Notes: generated from the letters alone by a model not told the origin. DNA of 64,000 nt from Nematopogon swammerdamellus (GCA_946902875.1 OX336338.1:6501971-6565970); one strand, 5' to 3'; numbered from the stretch's first letter, positions 20,901 through 32,454 are shown. Numbers and translations: made by a program.

Positions 20901-23900
20901 GGAGTAACCTCATAAAATTTATATAAATTAACGCTTCATTCATCATATAACAACACTTACCCCAAGTGGAACGAATCTTCTTAGGCTTGATCCTGGGGAA
21001 CTGCCAGGCAAGGTCGATACCATCGAAGCTATATTGCTCAGCCAAGAGAACACCGGAGTTCACGAAAGCAGTGCGCGCCTGGGGAGACTCGAGCTGCAAA
21101 GTTATAGAACGTTTTTTAGAACGAGGCTTAACTTCAAACAATTTAGTAGCCATGTCGCGCGTGGTGCTAGCTTTTATCTTTATTCTATTGCTAAAGATGG
21201 TTAACATAGATTCTCAAATCAATATGTTGCAAAGTACCATCAGACCAGAAATCATTCCTGCTGGACTTAGGGTCCTTCATTCATTATCTTATGTGATGTA
21301 CTATGTTATACCCTGGCGTCCTTATTGGGCCAAAGATTTGAGACTGGAAGTTTTAGTCTCGAAGGCAGTGTCAATCCGGCTGTAGGTGGACTGAAGTCTT
21401 TAAGTATCAGTTTATCAGGGAACTGAAGGCCATCAGATAAATAAAAAAATAATACATTTATATCAAAGAGAATAACTTCAAAATTGCTCACCAGAGCGTT
21501 ATATTTCTCGGAGTCTTCAACGTCGGCGTCACCTCCAATGGACAGGATAACCTTGAGTCCAGGGAATTTGCCCTTTAAGTTGGTAATGGTGCGGTAGTTA
21601 GCGTGGGAGCGGTCCACATCCAGGTTCTCGTTCAGAGGCACCATCTTGTAGGTATCCGGCTGGATTCCCGCGTACCCGTACACGAGATGGGTGCAGAATG
21701 TTAGCGCCGGCTCCAGATCCGAAGGCAGCATTCGGGCATTGGCTGCAACATATCAATCTATGAGTTCTTAATTATCGCGGTTACTATTAAAAGCGACTAT
21801 TGAAAATATATAAAATTCTGTATTCACTATTCGCTCTTTTTGAACAGTTTACATAAGTAATTCAATATGTGTTTCGCATTCATGTTATTGTTAACTTTAT
21901 CAGAAAAATTTTAAAAGGGGCCAACCGAAAAACAGCGCTGTACTGTAGGGCACCGTTCCTACAGCAACAATGTTGAGTTGGTTCCTTTTTCTCCTTCAGG
22001 TTTCTATCTTGTTTTCGTTTTCTTGTTTTCGTTTTATATTTGTATAGGAGAAATAAATATTTTCATTTCATTTCAATTGAACGGTTAATTGACTTCCTCA
22101 AGCAACGAATACACAGCATAACAGTAATTAAGAACCATAGTTAAAGAAATAGGTTGGCTTTTAGCTTGTTATCCAATTATACTAGCAATTGAGAGTAGGT
22201 AGATGGATGATCAAAACCGATTACCAATCGACGATAAACGAAACTCTAGATTTAAAAAGAACTTGACATTCTGTCTGGTACGGTCTGAAATGTTTTTCAA
22301 TCAATATGTAAATGTTTCTACATGAAAACAAGTATCAATAAATAATAACAGATAATAAACAACGTAAACGCAAAAATAAAAAAGAAATCACAAAACTAAA
22401 CATTAAGCTTTAAATGTTTCTAAAATCACTATCCGCAAAAGAAAATGAAAAAAGTAATACGATAGATGTGAACTCAGAATGCTGTGCAATCCTAGCAGGA
22501 GCTCGTTCACGTGCACATAATATTAATGCACTGGTAGTGTTAATCCACGAGAGGGAAATACTTAATGAGCCTTGTTGATGACGCATAGTTGTGAGAGACA
22601 AGATTTAGGTACTGTAAATGAAACAATTAGTGGAGAGTAAAGATAGACTATATTTTTCCAATGTGCCCCGTAATGCGATTGTTTGTGCAGAGGTTGAACC
22701 TAAGTTCTATACACAAAGATGTATAGCGCACACCCATAACTGCATCTGACTCAGGGGCGTGCACAGACAATCAAGTCAGGGTAGGCATTAATTAAACATT
22801 CTAAATATACTTAGTATCGTCTTTGAACAATGAACGTTGAAGGGCCTGAGACTATACTTGGGGGAAAACATAAGAAGAACACAACCGAGGCTGCTGTGCC
22901 TCGGTTGTGTTCTCCTCTAGTCCAGTATAGCCATCAATCCAAACAGCAACGTTCATTGTTCAAAAGACGACACAAAGTATATTTAGAACTTTTAATTGCT
23001 GCCTACCCTGACTTGACTGTCTGTGTTGTCGTTGTTGAGCCGGTGTTATGGCCTGACATCACGGATGTTGTAGGTGATGTAGCCAACCGTGTCCGGTTCC
23101 ATAAAAAAATAAAATAAAATAAAAACAATGATTATTTTGGTGAAAACCAAAAAGGTGTGTAGAAAAAAGTTCAAATTCAAAGTTTCCAAATCCGATATGG
23201 GTGGCCCAAAGTACATTCTCCGAAAAACCAATATCACCTCCGAGAAGGTAGGTGTCACACCGGAGACTTCTCTTTGCATACTACGGCTATACTGGACTAG
23301 ACAAGAACACAACCGAGGCACAGCCTCAGTTGTGTTCTCCTTATATTTTCCCCCAAGTATAGTCTCAGCCCCTTTAAGAGAGGCGTGAATAGGCACCTGT
23401 CAGGCTGGCATGGCATTCGCTATCCACGCGTACGACCAAATGTCCATGGTCGTCGTTAAACACCTTATGGGTGGCTCGACGCAACATGTCGCGCTTTCTA
23501 TAAATGTCTTGCCTGAGTCAGATTCTGACTCAGGCAAGTGCACTAGCACTACACAGATGTGTCACAGCACAAGTGACATTACTGAACAATAATTATAGGA
23601 CGATACTGAAACAAAAGGTACCTATAGGTACCACAAGAAATGCTAAGTGAACCTAGAATAACTCAACAAGCACAATGGAGCCTCGGTATTATCATAAAAT
23701 CCTGACAGTTGTCTACACACGTTGTACCATTCTGTTTCTTCAAGGAAACCACACTTAGTCACCTTGTTTTTCCTATTACACCTATTAACTATTAGCTCAA
23801 CGTACAGAGAGCGAGCTGAAATTACGTAATCAGTACGAAATTGACTCAACAACGACTCACATTTGTTTCGAAGCCTAGGCAGGAGCAATTAGCAAACTTT

Positions 23901-26900
23901 GGAAAAGAACATTGACTCTTATCGCCAGTAATTTGCCTGCGATTCATAATAGCCAACATGGATAGGTACTTAGGCAAATGTGCAAACACACACAACACAT
24001 TTAATATACCTAGTCGAATTAATACACTTCGCTGAACAAACTTGAAACGTTACTAACGAGACAAATGATTTTCTTAAAATCTAGTAATTATGTAAGTATC
24101 CTCATCTCGCAAATGAAATAATACTTTATTCTGTGTGTAATTAATTATGTAATAATGGATCGTGGAAATATTTTTTGAGAATTAGTCCGTCATTAAGTTC
24201 ACTCTTTAATGAGCCTGATAACAGTATTTTATATATATTTTTATTATAGCTTCAACTACCTGTTGACAACAGGTAGTTGAATGTAGCACAACAGGCTGTT
24301 GTACGTACTTCCAAGTTCCAAGTACCTAAATAAAAAGTGTACCGGTTTGCACGCGGTTATATTAAAAAAGCTTGAAATAAAAGTTAAATTATAAATTTAA
24401 AAACCCCCGAACCTTAAAGTATAAAAAATATTTCCGTTTACTCACTTAAACGAGTCTGGGGACCGATAAGTAAATAAAATATAAAAGGATATAAATGCTT
24501 AAAATGCTTAAAAATTCAATTTTTATTTTTCCCTAGCGCTTTAAATGGCTTCAAAATATTTTTTTAAGATTCTTAAACACGACCACGCGCTATTTAATTG
24601 TTTCCATGTAGTTCCCCGGACCCGGTTTGACGTCATCGGATTCCATTCTCTCGCCCGTGTGTCTCGTGTGAGGACGGGTCGCGCGTGTAAAATAATTTTA
24701 TTTGGGAACATTAATCAAAAGTCTTCACAAAGTACGCGTTATAAATAAATACTTATATAAGTAATAGTATATGCCATCTTTAAAAACATTTGATCAATAG
24801 ATTATTTAAGTTACACACATACGCGACCATAACCATAACCGAATTGTTTTTTAACCCCCGACGGGAAAAAGATGGGTGTTATAAGTTTAACGTGTGTGTG
24901 TCTTTCTGTGGCAATGTATAGTTCCCGAACGGTTGGACCGATTGCATCCGATTTGGATGCGGTTTTTTTTATTAGAAAGTTGGTTTATCGGGATGGTTCT
25001 TAGCTACATATGTTTTTGTTTGTTATCAAGTAAGTAATAAAAAAAAATTATTATCTAAAAAAGTGGACCGATTTGCACGCGGTTTTTTAAAAAAAGTTTG
25101 AAATAAAAGTTAAATTACAAATTAAAAACACCCCCGAAACTTAAAAAGTAAAAAACATATTTCCGTTTACTTACTTAAAGGAGTCAAATATAAAAGCTCA
25201 GTGCTGCGCGGGTATTTACTTAGCGGTCCCCAGACTCCTTTAGTAAGTAAACGGGAATTCAGTGTTTTTTTAATTTATAATTAAACTTTTTTTATTAACC
25301 TAATTTTATTCAAAAACAACTGTTTAGTGGCCGACTTAACCTAAAATTTCAAACATGGATACACATAATATAATTGAATTCCAAATTTTAATACAATTAA
25401 TTTTTATTTGCTAGTAGACGCCGAGGCACAGATGAAATATTAGTGGCGGAGGGTTCCGATGACGTCACGCGAGCGCCATACGTATCTCATAGAAGTCTAA
25501 TGAGATCTGTAATTATATAGTACAAAAGATTTAAATTTTTTATTTTTCCCAAGCTTTTTGCAATTTCTAAACCTAGTAATGTTAATTTAATTTGTTACAA
25601 ATTAGTATTTACTAATTGCGATAAAGATACATTTTAATTAAAATGTGAAATGATAAGCAATTTACCAATCAATCATAATAAGTCACGTTTATTAAATAAA
25701 ATACATAGTTTACATTTAAACTAATAAGACTTTAAAATTGCCGATATCACGTTGACTCGACTAGATGCGAAGTATTCAAGCAGTATGTAAACAAATCTAA
25801 TTGGGTTTATCTGAAGTCTGTTAAGATTTCTGAGAAGTGTTGTTTGGCTATGTTATAAATATATTGTAAATAGGTATTCACATTAGTGCATTATCACCGG
25901 CCACTCGGAGATAAGAAAGGTCACTCTCCTGACCCGCTACATATTATTATGAACTCGTAAACCTATCAATTATTCTTAGTAACAAGATAATTTTCCATTT
26001 ATCTTTATTTCTGGAGAAATTGCCTGCTTGCACAAACAAGGAAATTGCTATGCAGTAAATAATATAATTATGTGAAAACCCCAATACAGATTTACTTATC
26101 AGCATTGAGAATACATTAAATGAATATCCCACAGATAATCAAGACATTTTTGATCCCTGGCTGTAGCCAAATGTTTTAGGTAAATACATTTTAGAAATAT
26201 ATTTTGCAGTCAATTGAAAAGTTTTAGGTAAGACTAATTTTTTAAACCCCGATGTAAAAGGAGGGGTGTTATACATTTAACGCCTCCTTCTGTCTGTGTG
26301 TCTGTGGCATCGTAGCTCTCAAACGGATGTGCCGATTTGGATGGAGATTTTTTTATTAGAAAGCTGGGATGGTTCTTAGTTATGTTTGTTTTATTTGCAT
26401 ATATTTAGCAACAGATCTTTTCTCCACAGAACTGGTAAACTCTGGAACGCTCTCTCTGCCCACATATTTCCCCCCAAGTATAGTCTCGGGTCCTTCGGGG
26501 CTTTCTATAAAAAAAACCTAGATATTCAGCAGCTAAATGTAGGCTGATTTAATTTACATACACTCTTCACACAATATGTACATTAAAGTAGTGCCTACTG
26601 CCTACCAACGAGTTATCAGCTTTCCAGACGGGTCATTATTGCGTAAGAAGGCAGGGGCTATGAGCATGTTCATAATATATTGCACAACGACCTAAATCTG
26701 TGGTCCCGCGGTGCCAATGTTATCAATTTAAGTTAAATTGGCACCACCCACGCTCCCGCCGTCCACTGGGCAATAACAACGACTGAAGCCGAGGTAAATG
26801 TTCTCAAGCGGCATAGAGTGTGACCACACTGACCACCAAGGTCAAACGATCTTGTCATTTCAATGCCAAGCAAGATTTGTTTGAGCAATTTAGTCTAAAA

Positions 26901-29900
26901 TAGCTTGTTTTACTTTTTTTTTCTAAACTAGTCGCTTTGGCGAATGACTTTATTTAACTACTAGCTTTTGCCCGCGGCTTCGCTTGCGTGAAGTTCGTAT
27001 TTAAAAATAAGAATGTAAGTAAGCCCACTACCGTAGCTTTATTTCGGCGCGGGGAACAATTTGGTTTGTATGAGAGCCACATCTTAGTGTAACCGGAACT
27101 GAATTTTATCTAGCCTATCCTGTGTCACGTATAGCTAAATGTGCTTGCACCAAGTTTCATTTAATTTGGTTGATCGGTTTAATAGTTATGAAAGAATATA
27201 TATACATATCTATGTACATACACAAATGATTTCTAAAAATCGTCAATTTAGTCTTAGTATCATACATACAAGTAGAGTCTACAAATTAATCCAGTATCTC
27301 ATAAAGCAAAGTAACTATTACTCCATGACCATCCCTTAAAGATTTATTATTAGTAGTATTGATTGATTGATATTTTATATATAGGAAGAAACGTAAAATA
27401 ATCTACGTTTCCAAATATGTTAGATAGGGGAATTTCATGTTTAAGCTTCTGACTAAATATAAGTTTTATCTGCACTCTGCACTATTTGTTAAGTTAATGA
27501 ATAACTATGAAAAGTTTATAATGAATGAACCAACGAACTACCTAACCTACAGATAGGCTCAATCGTTGTTGATACAGTTTTCACTAGCATTACAATAGCT
27601 GTTTCTTTTTTCAATCACAAATATTATCAGCAAGACCAAACAATACATTAGAACAATCGTTGCAGAGAAAAAAATATATTACACATTTTATAATCTCTAT
27701 CTCTACTCTGTACTTCTTATAAAAGGGAACGTCTGTCTGTCTGTATGTATGCATGTTTGAAGTAAACTCCGGAACTACAGAACATATTTTGATGCGGTTT
27801 GCACCAATGGAAAGAGTAGTTCTTGAGGCTCACTATATAGGCTAATTATCCTTAGGGCTGAGCAGTATCAAAGAAAGTATAATATGGACGGTAGAGAGAG
27901 AGATAATATAAGAGAAGCGATCGTTTATTATAATTTTGCTTTTAAATCGGATTTGCTATTAAACCGAGTCTACCGCGAACGCAGCCGCGCGGGTAAAGGC
28001 TAGTGAGTTAATAACCCTTCCTTTTTTGGCTTCGCCGTAGTCGGGTAAAAAGTACGTGCGCTAGGCTCCAGACGACCGTACGTTTTGGTGTAGTTATATT
28101 TATAGCTATAAAACTCTTTTCTGTTTTTATTTTCAAGTAAAATATGATGACTATTTGCCAAAACTGATTCCTTCGATGCGTCAACGTCGTCGCTTTCTAG
28201 CAATTTAGTGTTGTCACCAGTTACATAAGCATCAGGGTCGCAGACAAAATGAACCGGTTCCTTATACATTTGCAGTGAACAAGACGAGCATACACTTGAC
28301 GGAGGCCTCGTTGCGGACAAGACCTTGCTAGCGGCTGCACGTTGTTTTCCTGATATAAAACAATCTTAACTTTCCTGCTAACTGCTTGACCATCACTCTA
28401 GCTAGCTGTCGAATAACTAACGATCTTACTTATTTGGCTGGTTCTTCAGCTATTTTCTAAGAACAAATTATTGAATTCTCCGACAAAGACTCAATCTCAA
28501 GAGACTCTTCTTTCCTTATTTGTTTTTTTTTCTTCTCAATAATTGCTGTAAAAACAGTTTGCATAGCTATTTCGAAGAAGCCAGTCGTTAGGTCATTTAC
28601 CCATAAAATAAACTGCTTGATTTTCTTAAAAAAATGATTCCCAAGATTATCTGGAGATTGGCTAACCTCGATGGTTTTAAACCATACTTTTAGTAAATTA
28701 AATGCATAATACTTTGTTCTGCTGCTATAAGGCTTCTACTGCTCCAAGTACGTGTTTCCAAAATGCTTAGGCAGCGCGGAGCGTCGGCAGTGGCCCAGTG
28801 GAGTTAGCCACTCTTGTCAACAGAGGATTTACCTGAGTATGTTATTCACTGAGGTAAATTACCTCACACTTTTTTAATAATAGATATATCAACGTAGTGA
28901 TACCAGTCAAATCACATCTCGTAATTGCTTTAATGTCTAAATTCTGTGAATTTTGTAGCCGTTTTTAACAAATAAATTTATTAAAATTTATTCATCGCCA
29001 AGCTTGCTGAGCACATGTATATAAAAAAATAAAAAATAAACTAAGTAAGTGACTTCAATGCCACAGGCTGGAAAATAACAACGTCAATGAGAATAAGCAC
29101 ACTTTAAACTAACAGCACCTTAGTTACCTAATCGCGTATGTAAACGATTTTGTGTAGTTTTATGTGAGTTTTATAGATGTACATGAACCTAAGTGTATTT
29201 TTGATCACATGCATAATGAAGTCGCTTAACAAGAAAGAAAGTGTGGATCCCCTACCTACTGGATTTTCGTTCAGAGTGTGTTCAGATATGGGAAGAAGTC
29301 GACACGCCTGCTCATCCTTCGCTGAATATGAAATAACAAAAAAATCGTATTAAGGAGGAAAATAAATAGATAGGTACCTATTATAAATTTATTACATTTA
29401 TACTATTATATTACATGCTGCGAGCGTTATGGGCACATCCCCGACATGCCGAACTCTAGAGGAGCTTTTTTATGTTTATTAGGTAGTTCTTATTGTATTT
29501 TAATTTAACTTATTATATTAAATAAATTATTTACTAAAATGAAAGAAAAATAAAAAATTATAATATAATATCTAATATTATACATTTTAGTAGTTTTCTA
29601 TTCATCATATCTGGTTCAAACCACACATAATGTGCAATTCCAAATTATTTATAATTATATAATCTATAAATGAAAGTTTTGATGTGTTGAAATCGTTAGG
29701 TATTTCAAATAATAATGATATTGCTAACCGAGCATTGAAAATCAATTATTTATTACAGATAAATAAAAATGCGGTCAAGCGGCTATGTACTCGAGGCCGT
29801 ACATAGCTCAGGGATCCGTAAATTAACAATACGTATCTCAGAAAGTGTTAAAACTCTCACTTTACGAACATATCTACGACCCGGAGGAGTATGATCAGTA

Positions 29901-31317
29901 GGTATGTGACAATGAAAAAAAGTTCTCGCTGTTCCGATGAACGTCGTCTGCGTATAGGCTGCATCCCATTTATGAAACTTTATTTTACATACATAGCGTC
30001 ACACCTGTTTACCAGTGGGATAGACAGAGACAGCGGATCTCCACGTGTTACGATCCTGACACACCTCTGCCGCCTCTTCCACTCTCATAATGTTCTTCAT
30101 GCACGCTCGGTTACGGGTAATAGGTACTCGCTTTTTTTATTTTTTATTGTAAGTTCGACATATGGCGCCAAGGCACACATGAGGTGTCTAACGGCGCCCA
30201 TGGACATTCGGTCGTATACGGGGGTTGCGAATGCCATGCCGGCCTGACAGGTGGCCATTCACGCCCCTCTTGAAGGACCCGATACTGTACTTGATGGAAA
30301 ATACATGAGCAGGAAGAGTGTTCCAGAGTTTAGGTGCCGGTTCTGTAGAGGAAAGATCTGCAGAATCGATTGGTACGCATCCGCGGTAAGTCCAGCGTGT
30401 AGGGATGCAATCCCTGCCCAGTGCGCGTGGTGCGGAGGTGGAAAGGGGACGGCGGGATCGCGTTAAACAGCTCCTCCGAGCACTCCCCATGGAATAAGCG
30501 ATAGAACACACTTAGGGACCCGACATCCCTACGGTGTTGCAGTGGTTATAGATCACTTCGGGGTCACCCACTAGTCGCACGGCTCGACGATGGATCGAGT
30601 CCAGAGGCGCAAGCTGGTATTTGGCAGAGCCTTTTTATGACTGACCCTTGAATTCACTTGACCCTTTTTATATTTTAACCTAATAATTTCTTTCCTCAAA
30701 TTTCTAGACAACAAATAAGACCTTTGATTGTGTCTAAGTACCATAAAATCGCGAAAAGCGTTCAGGATTTATACTTATTTTATATAATATAATATTTGTA
30801 CGATATTTTTCTTTTTTATAATCTTTTAGCCAATAATAATTTTATGTAGGTTAACATTGGGATTGTCATTTGAAAAGATTTCAAATTTAAGCAGTTTTAT
30901 GAAAATGTTGATTGCATAAAAACTCATTTGGCGGTAGGTAAATGACGAATTTCCGGTTACTTGCGCACGAGTTTCTATGCCGGCACCTATTGAAGTACGG
31001 AGTGCCGTACCTACATACGCTGAGATACCTACATGATTTTATGTAAATATATTAAAAAGAAAACAATTTAAAATATATTTTCAGAGACTGCTAAGCTTTG
31101 GCAAAAGTTTCTGTCGTAGGTACACAAGATACTTAGGCGCCAAAGCTATACATAAAATAACGCAAAGCCTTCATCAGTTCGCAAATGGAAAATAAGTCTT
31201 ACATTCTCTGGTGTAGCTCTTGCTGTCGTAGTAGCAGAGAACTTTGTTGTTGACCACCGGATTGGCCGAGGTTTGAACCGCGGCCAACGCGGCCAGGAGA
31301 ATAATTGCTGCCCTCAT
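15724..31317 (-). CDS. Idgf: Imaginal disc growth factor (GH18 chitinase-like, inactive), 9 coding exons
   Basis: A secreted chitinase-like growth factor, known in insects from effects on imaginal disc cells, cuticle and wound responses. Exons in transcript order are 31203-31317, 21492-21742, 20961-21093, 20370-20537, 19292-19460, 18932-19062, 18500-18625, 17519-17618 and 15724-15835. All are GT-AG with consistent phases; the total is 1305 nt (434 aa), as expected. The chosen ATG (31317) begins a clear signal peptide, MRAAIILLAALAAVQTSA; an in-frame ATG 21 codons upstream would spoil it. The mature protein starts NPVVNNKVLCYYDSKSYTRE. GH18 strands include LKVILSIGGDADV and FDGIDLAWQFP; position 153 is Gln where active chitinases have catalytic Glu, the IDGF hallmark. 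The C-terminus is CTGDKYPILRAAKYRL. NSS near residue 221 is a possible N-glycan site. Intron 1 (9.5 kb) is full of repeats. Which IDGF paralogue this is cannot be settled here. Confidence 0.95.
16805..17065 (+). mobile_element. LINE 3' UTR/tail (CAATAAAGTATTTCTATC type)
   Basis: It carries CTTTTTTGCTCTGTGACC, AGCCAAAGGTTGACTGGGAG, GGGATAAGTCCGCCTTTG and GGAGCAATAAAGTATTTC, then tandem TATC. This is the 3' end of a common lepidopteran non-LTR element. It lies in IDGF intron 8 and is followed directly by the next repeat. Confidence 0.75.
17066..17292 (+). mobile_element. TGTATGTATG-tailed short repeat, copy 1
   Basis: Landmarks are CACCGAGTCATGCAGCAGGT, GGGTCTTCGTG, TTTGCGAAACGTGGTGGTTG, GCACAACACCGATTACTCTG and CCCCGATTGTCGGGAT, ending in (TGTA)n. 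Other copies lie at 37985-38215, 41655-41905, 47965-48160 (minus) and 48245-48360. The size and microsatellite tail suggest a SINE; I see no clear pol III boxes. Confidence 0.75.
17665..17825 (+). mobile_element. Degenerate LINE 3' end (IDGF intron 7)
   Basis: GTCTGGGGTCCTTCAA, GCCGGCCGACATGG and a CATGCTTCCCATAAAAAAAA end correspond to the diverged 3' end of the LINE family seen at 42560-43050 and 26420-26510. Confidence 0.45.
17932..17961 (+). repeat. 30-nt guanine homopolymer
   Basis: G runs without interruption for 30 positions, then TAGGGGGAGAGAGGG, in IDGF intron 7. The true length may differ because of assembly error. Confidence 0.85.
19100..19270 (+). mobile_element. LINE 3' fragment joined to a SINE tail
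   Basis: 19100-19175 carries CGAAGGCTGTATGCGGGGGT and TGCCATGCCGGCC (minus-strand LINE 3' end). 19176-19270 is the last 95 bp of the SINE body, with GGTGTTATGGGCCGACATCA and a CCATAAAAAAAA tail on the + strand. It is in IDGF intron 5, about 20 bp from exon 5. Confidence 0.7.
19862..20232. mobile_element. Approx. 370-bp MITE in IDGF intron 4
   Basis: The ends TACAGAGTGATGTAACGGCC and GGCCGTTACAACACCCTGTA are imperfect inverted repeats. Inner parts (TTCCGAGACAAAAAAGTTAA against GGAAAAAAGTTGTTTGAC) also pair. The centre is GC-rich (CGCCGCGCTGCCGCCGCGC). Confidence 0.75.
20795..20915 (+). mobile_element. RTE LINE fragment (IDGF intron 3)
   Basis: It reads AAGTAGTCGATATTGGACGA, then GATCCAGTGGCAGTGGGCTG, GGCACGTCAGCCGAAG. 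This is the + strand version of the [13 protein letters not shown] coding segment seen at 12064-12504, but frameshifted. Confidence 0.75.
22752..23030. mobile_element. Long palindromic MITE with nested repeat hairpin
   Basis: The outer arms are about 22762-22840 and 22947-23024. They read CACAGACAATCAAGTCAGGG against CCCTGACTTGACTGTCTGTG, and continue inward to TTGAACAATGAACGTT against AACGTTCATTGTTCAA. The centre carries inverted copies of another repeat that form a second hairpin, AGAACACAACCGAGGC-tgctgt-GCCTCGGTTGTGTTCT (22875-22918). The left end CAGGGGCGTGCACAG looks hAT-like. The right end is cut by a SINE tail (23035-23125). It lies in IDGF intron 1. Confidence 0.8.
23035..23125 (+). 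mobile_element. SINE tail fragment
   Basis: The last part of the composite SINE body: GAGCCGGTGTTATGGCCTGA, CATCACGGATGTTGTAGGTG, ATGTAGCCAACCGTGT, CCATAAAAAAA. Confidence 0.8.
23188..23480 (+). mobile_element. Chimera of 'GGTATGGGTGGC' repeat and LINE 3' end
   Basis: 23188-23300 is the GGTATGGGTGGC-type repeat (CACCTCCGAGAAGGTAGGTG, ATACTGGACTAGA). It continues into a small hairpin, AGAACACAACCGAGGC-aca-GCCTCAGTTGTGTTCT (about 23306-23339). From 23340 it becomes the LINE C-terminus and 3' end (CCCCCAAGTATAGTCTC, AGAGAGGCGTGAATAGGCAC, CACCTTATGGGTGGCTCG). Confidence 0.75.
23508..23538. repeat. Perfect 15-bp hairpin CTTGCCTGAGTCAGA
   Basis: CTTGCCTGAGTCAGA (23508-23522) and its exact complement (23524-23538) are separated by one base. 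It lies just after the LINE 3' end at 23480. Confidence 0.9.
24338..25330. repeat. Cluster of direct and inverted dispersed repeats (IDGF intron 1)
   Basis: A segment with CGGTTTGCACGCGGTTAT, AGCTTGAAATAAAAGTTAAA, AAAACCCCCGAACCTTAAAG and TTCCGTTTACTCACTTAAA occurs at about 24338-24470. It is repeated directly at about 25062-25200 and inverted at about 25205-25330 (GTCCCCAGACTCCTTTAGTA). Between them, 24845-25030 is the 'TTAACCCCCGACGGGAAAAA ... GGTGTTATAAGTTTAACG' repeat, also present at 26247-26410. Confidence 0.7.
26247..26410 (+). repeat. 'TTTAAACCCCGATG...GGGGTGTTATA' dispersed repeat
   Basis: It shares with 24845-25030 the order AACCCCGA, GGGTGTTATA, CTGTGGCATCGTAGCTC, CCGATTTGGATG and AGAAAGCTGGGATGGTTCTT. 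The start of a third copy lies at the right end of the window (63978-64000). Known only as a common lepidopteran repeat; no coding content. Confidence 0.6.
26420..26512 (+). mobile_element. LINE ORF2 C-terminal fragment
   Basis: ACTGGTAAACTCTGGAACGC TCT encodes the TGKLWNAL motif of the reverse transcriptase C-terminus. It is followed by CCCCCCAAGTATAGTCTCGG and then an abrupt A-tail (CTATAAAAAAAA). Only about 90 bp remains. Confidence 0.7.
26961..27375. repeat. Approx. 415-bp dispersed repeat, copy 2 (IDGF intron 1)
   Basis: It matches 6031-6425 along its whole length. It begins CTAGCTTTTGCCCGCGGCTT and runs through TTATTTCGGCGCGGGGAACA, CAATTTAGTCTTAGTATCAT, ACTCCATGACCATCCCTTA and TATTATTAGTAGTATTGATT. 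Indels of a few bases separate the two copies. Confidence 0.8.
28000..28320 (-). CDS. Unrecognised 106-codon open frame in IDGF intron 1
   Basis: The minus-strand frame starts MSATRPPSSVCSSCSLQMYK and contains VHFVCDPDAYVTGDNTKLLE; it ends KKEGLLTH. A CxxC pair and Cys-Asp-Pro are visible, but I recognise no family. It extends upstream without a stop into GKQRAASKVL, just after a plausible acceptor (ATATCAG|G at about 28349). It could be a terminal exon, a processed fragment or chance. It lies inside a repeat-rich intron on the same strand as the host gene. Confidence 0.2.
   Translation of the reverse strand: MSATRPPSSVCSSCSLQMYKEPVHFVCDPDAYVTGDNTKLLESDDVDASKESVLANSHHILLENKNRKEFYSYKYNYTKTYGRLEPSARTFYPTTAKPKKEGLLTH
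29965..30142 (+). mobile_element. Short dispersed repeat 'CATAGCGTC...GGTTACGGGTA', copy 1
   Basis: Landmarks ACATACATAGCGTCACACCT, GTTTACCAGTGGGATAGACA, CACACCTCTGCCGCCTCTTC and TGTTCTTCATGCACGC are shared with 53535-53700. No coding capacity. Confidence 0.7.
30143..30640 (-). mobile_element. LINE ORF2 C-terminus and 3' end, copy 1
   Basis: Read on the minus strand, coding remnants include LWNTLPAHVFSIKYSIGSFK then RGVNGHLSGRHGIRNPR, the C-terminal end of a non-LTR reverse transcriptase (LWNxLP motif). The 3' end reaches an A-run complement at 30135-30150. The upstream part (30440-30640) is coding-derived but broken. Related copies lie at 32840-33130, 33375-33690, 42560-43050 and 52965-53105. 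Confidence 0.85.
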
Positions 31318-32454
31318 GCTGACTGGTGCTGTCGGCTCCGCTGCACAAGATTGACTGACTGAATGCAGTCGGAAGCTCAAGTCTAATTTGCTGCTGCCGT
31401 CGTCCCCGCCACCGACTACTCCGCACAGCGTTGCCAGATTCAGTTAACAGAATTTCGTACATAGTACCAATAAATTATGGTACTTTATGGTACTAGTCAG
31501 CGGCGATGACTAAGATAAACATTAGAGCAACCTTTCCTAAACACGCATAATCCGCCTAAGGGCCATCCGCCGAAATTAGGACTCTACCCACTAAACGAGT
31601 AACGATAATATCGTACAGGCTTGATCATAATAACAACAAATACAGAAAGGATGGAATCACAGAAATTTGAATGAATTTATTCACATTTATGTGGATGGAA
31701 TACTGACAGAAATATTGTGCACGTGAAACTGAATATATTTTGGTAAGGTATTTTATATTTACCTGTTATTTTGAATGTTTTTTTTTCTACTCTCCTTTCA
31801 TTCGGACGCTTGCGCCAACCGCGAAATGTATTAAGATGAAAATAAAAATGTACTTAAAATAAAAAGGAGTATTACAAAAGATATTCAGTTTCACGTTCTC
31901 ACACAACCACCCCTTTCAGTCACCTTACTGCGGACAGCATGTAAATATGCATAAATGACACTATAGTTAGTCGTAAAATTATGTTATGTTTAAAGTTCCA
32001 TTGTGGTATGTGATACAGGTCACATACGATGAAATATGGTAAAAATACCATATTTCATAACTACATTATTATCGCAACTCTGTCTCCGTATCGGCCTTCT
32101 CGAAAATTTGCGTTATCGCTAACACCACTCTCATACAAATTACGCATAAGGCGCTGATTATGTAAACTACATATTAGTCGGTAAAGTACCTACCTTGCAA
32201 AAACAGAATGTATAAGTACCTACCTACTTAGTAGGTAAGCATTTCCCGCGGTAATGTAATTAATTCCATTAGGGTTATCATTATCAAATACATTAGGGTA
32301 ACAAGCAATAAAGTAGGTAGTGTATTTATTTATTTAGTGATTTGTATCTACTGGTTAATAACTACCATTCCTTCCAGGTAAATTTGCTTTGATGGGCGCA
32401 TACTTACCTAAGATTACTTTTATTTGTAGGTATTAGGCTATTCTACAGGTACTA

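Noticed and set aside
23643..23888. 81-codon minus-strand frame in IDGF intron 1
   Set aside because: Short, no recognisable family and no convincing splice sites; consistent with chance in this base composition.
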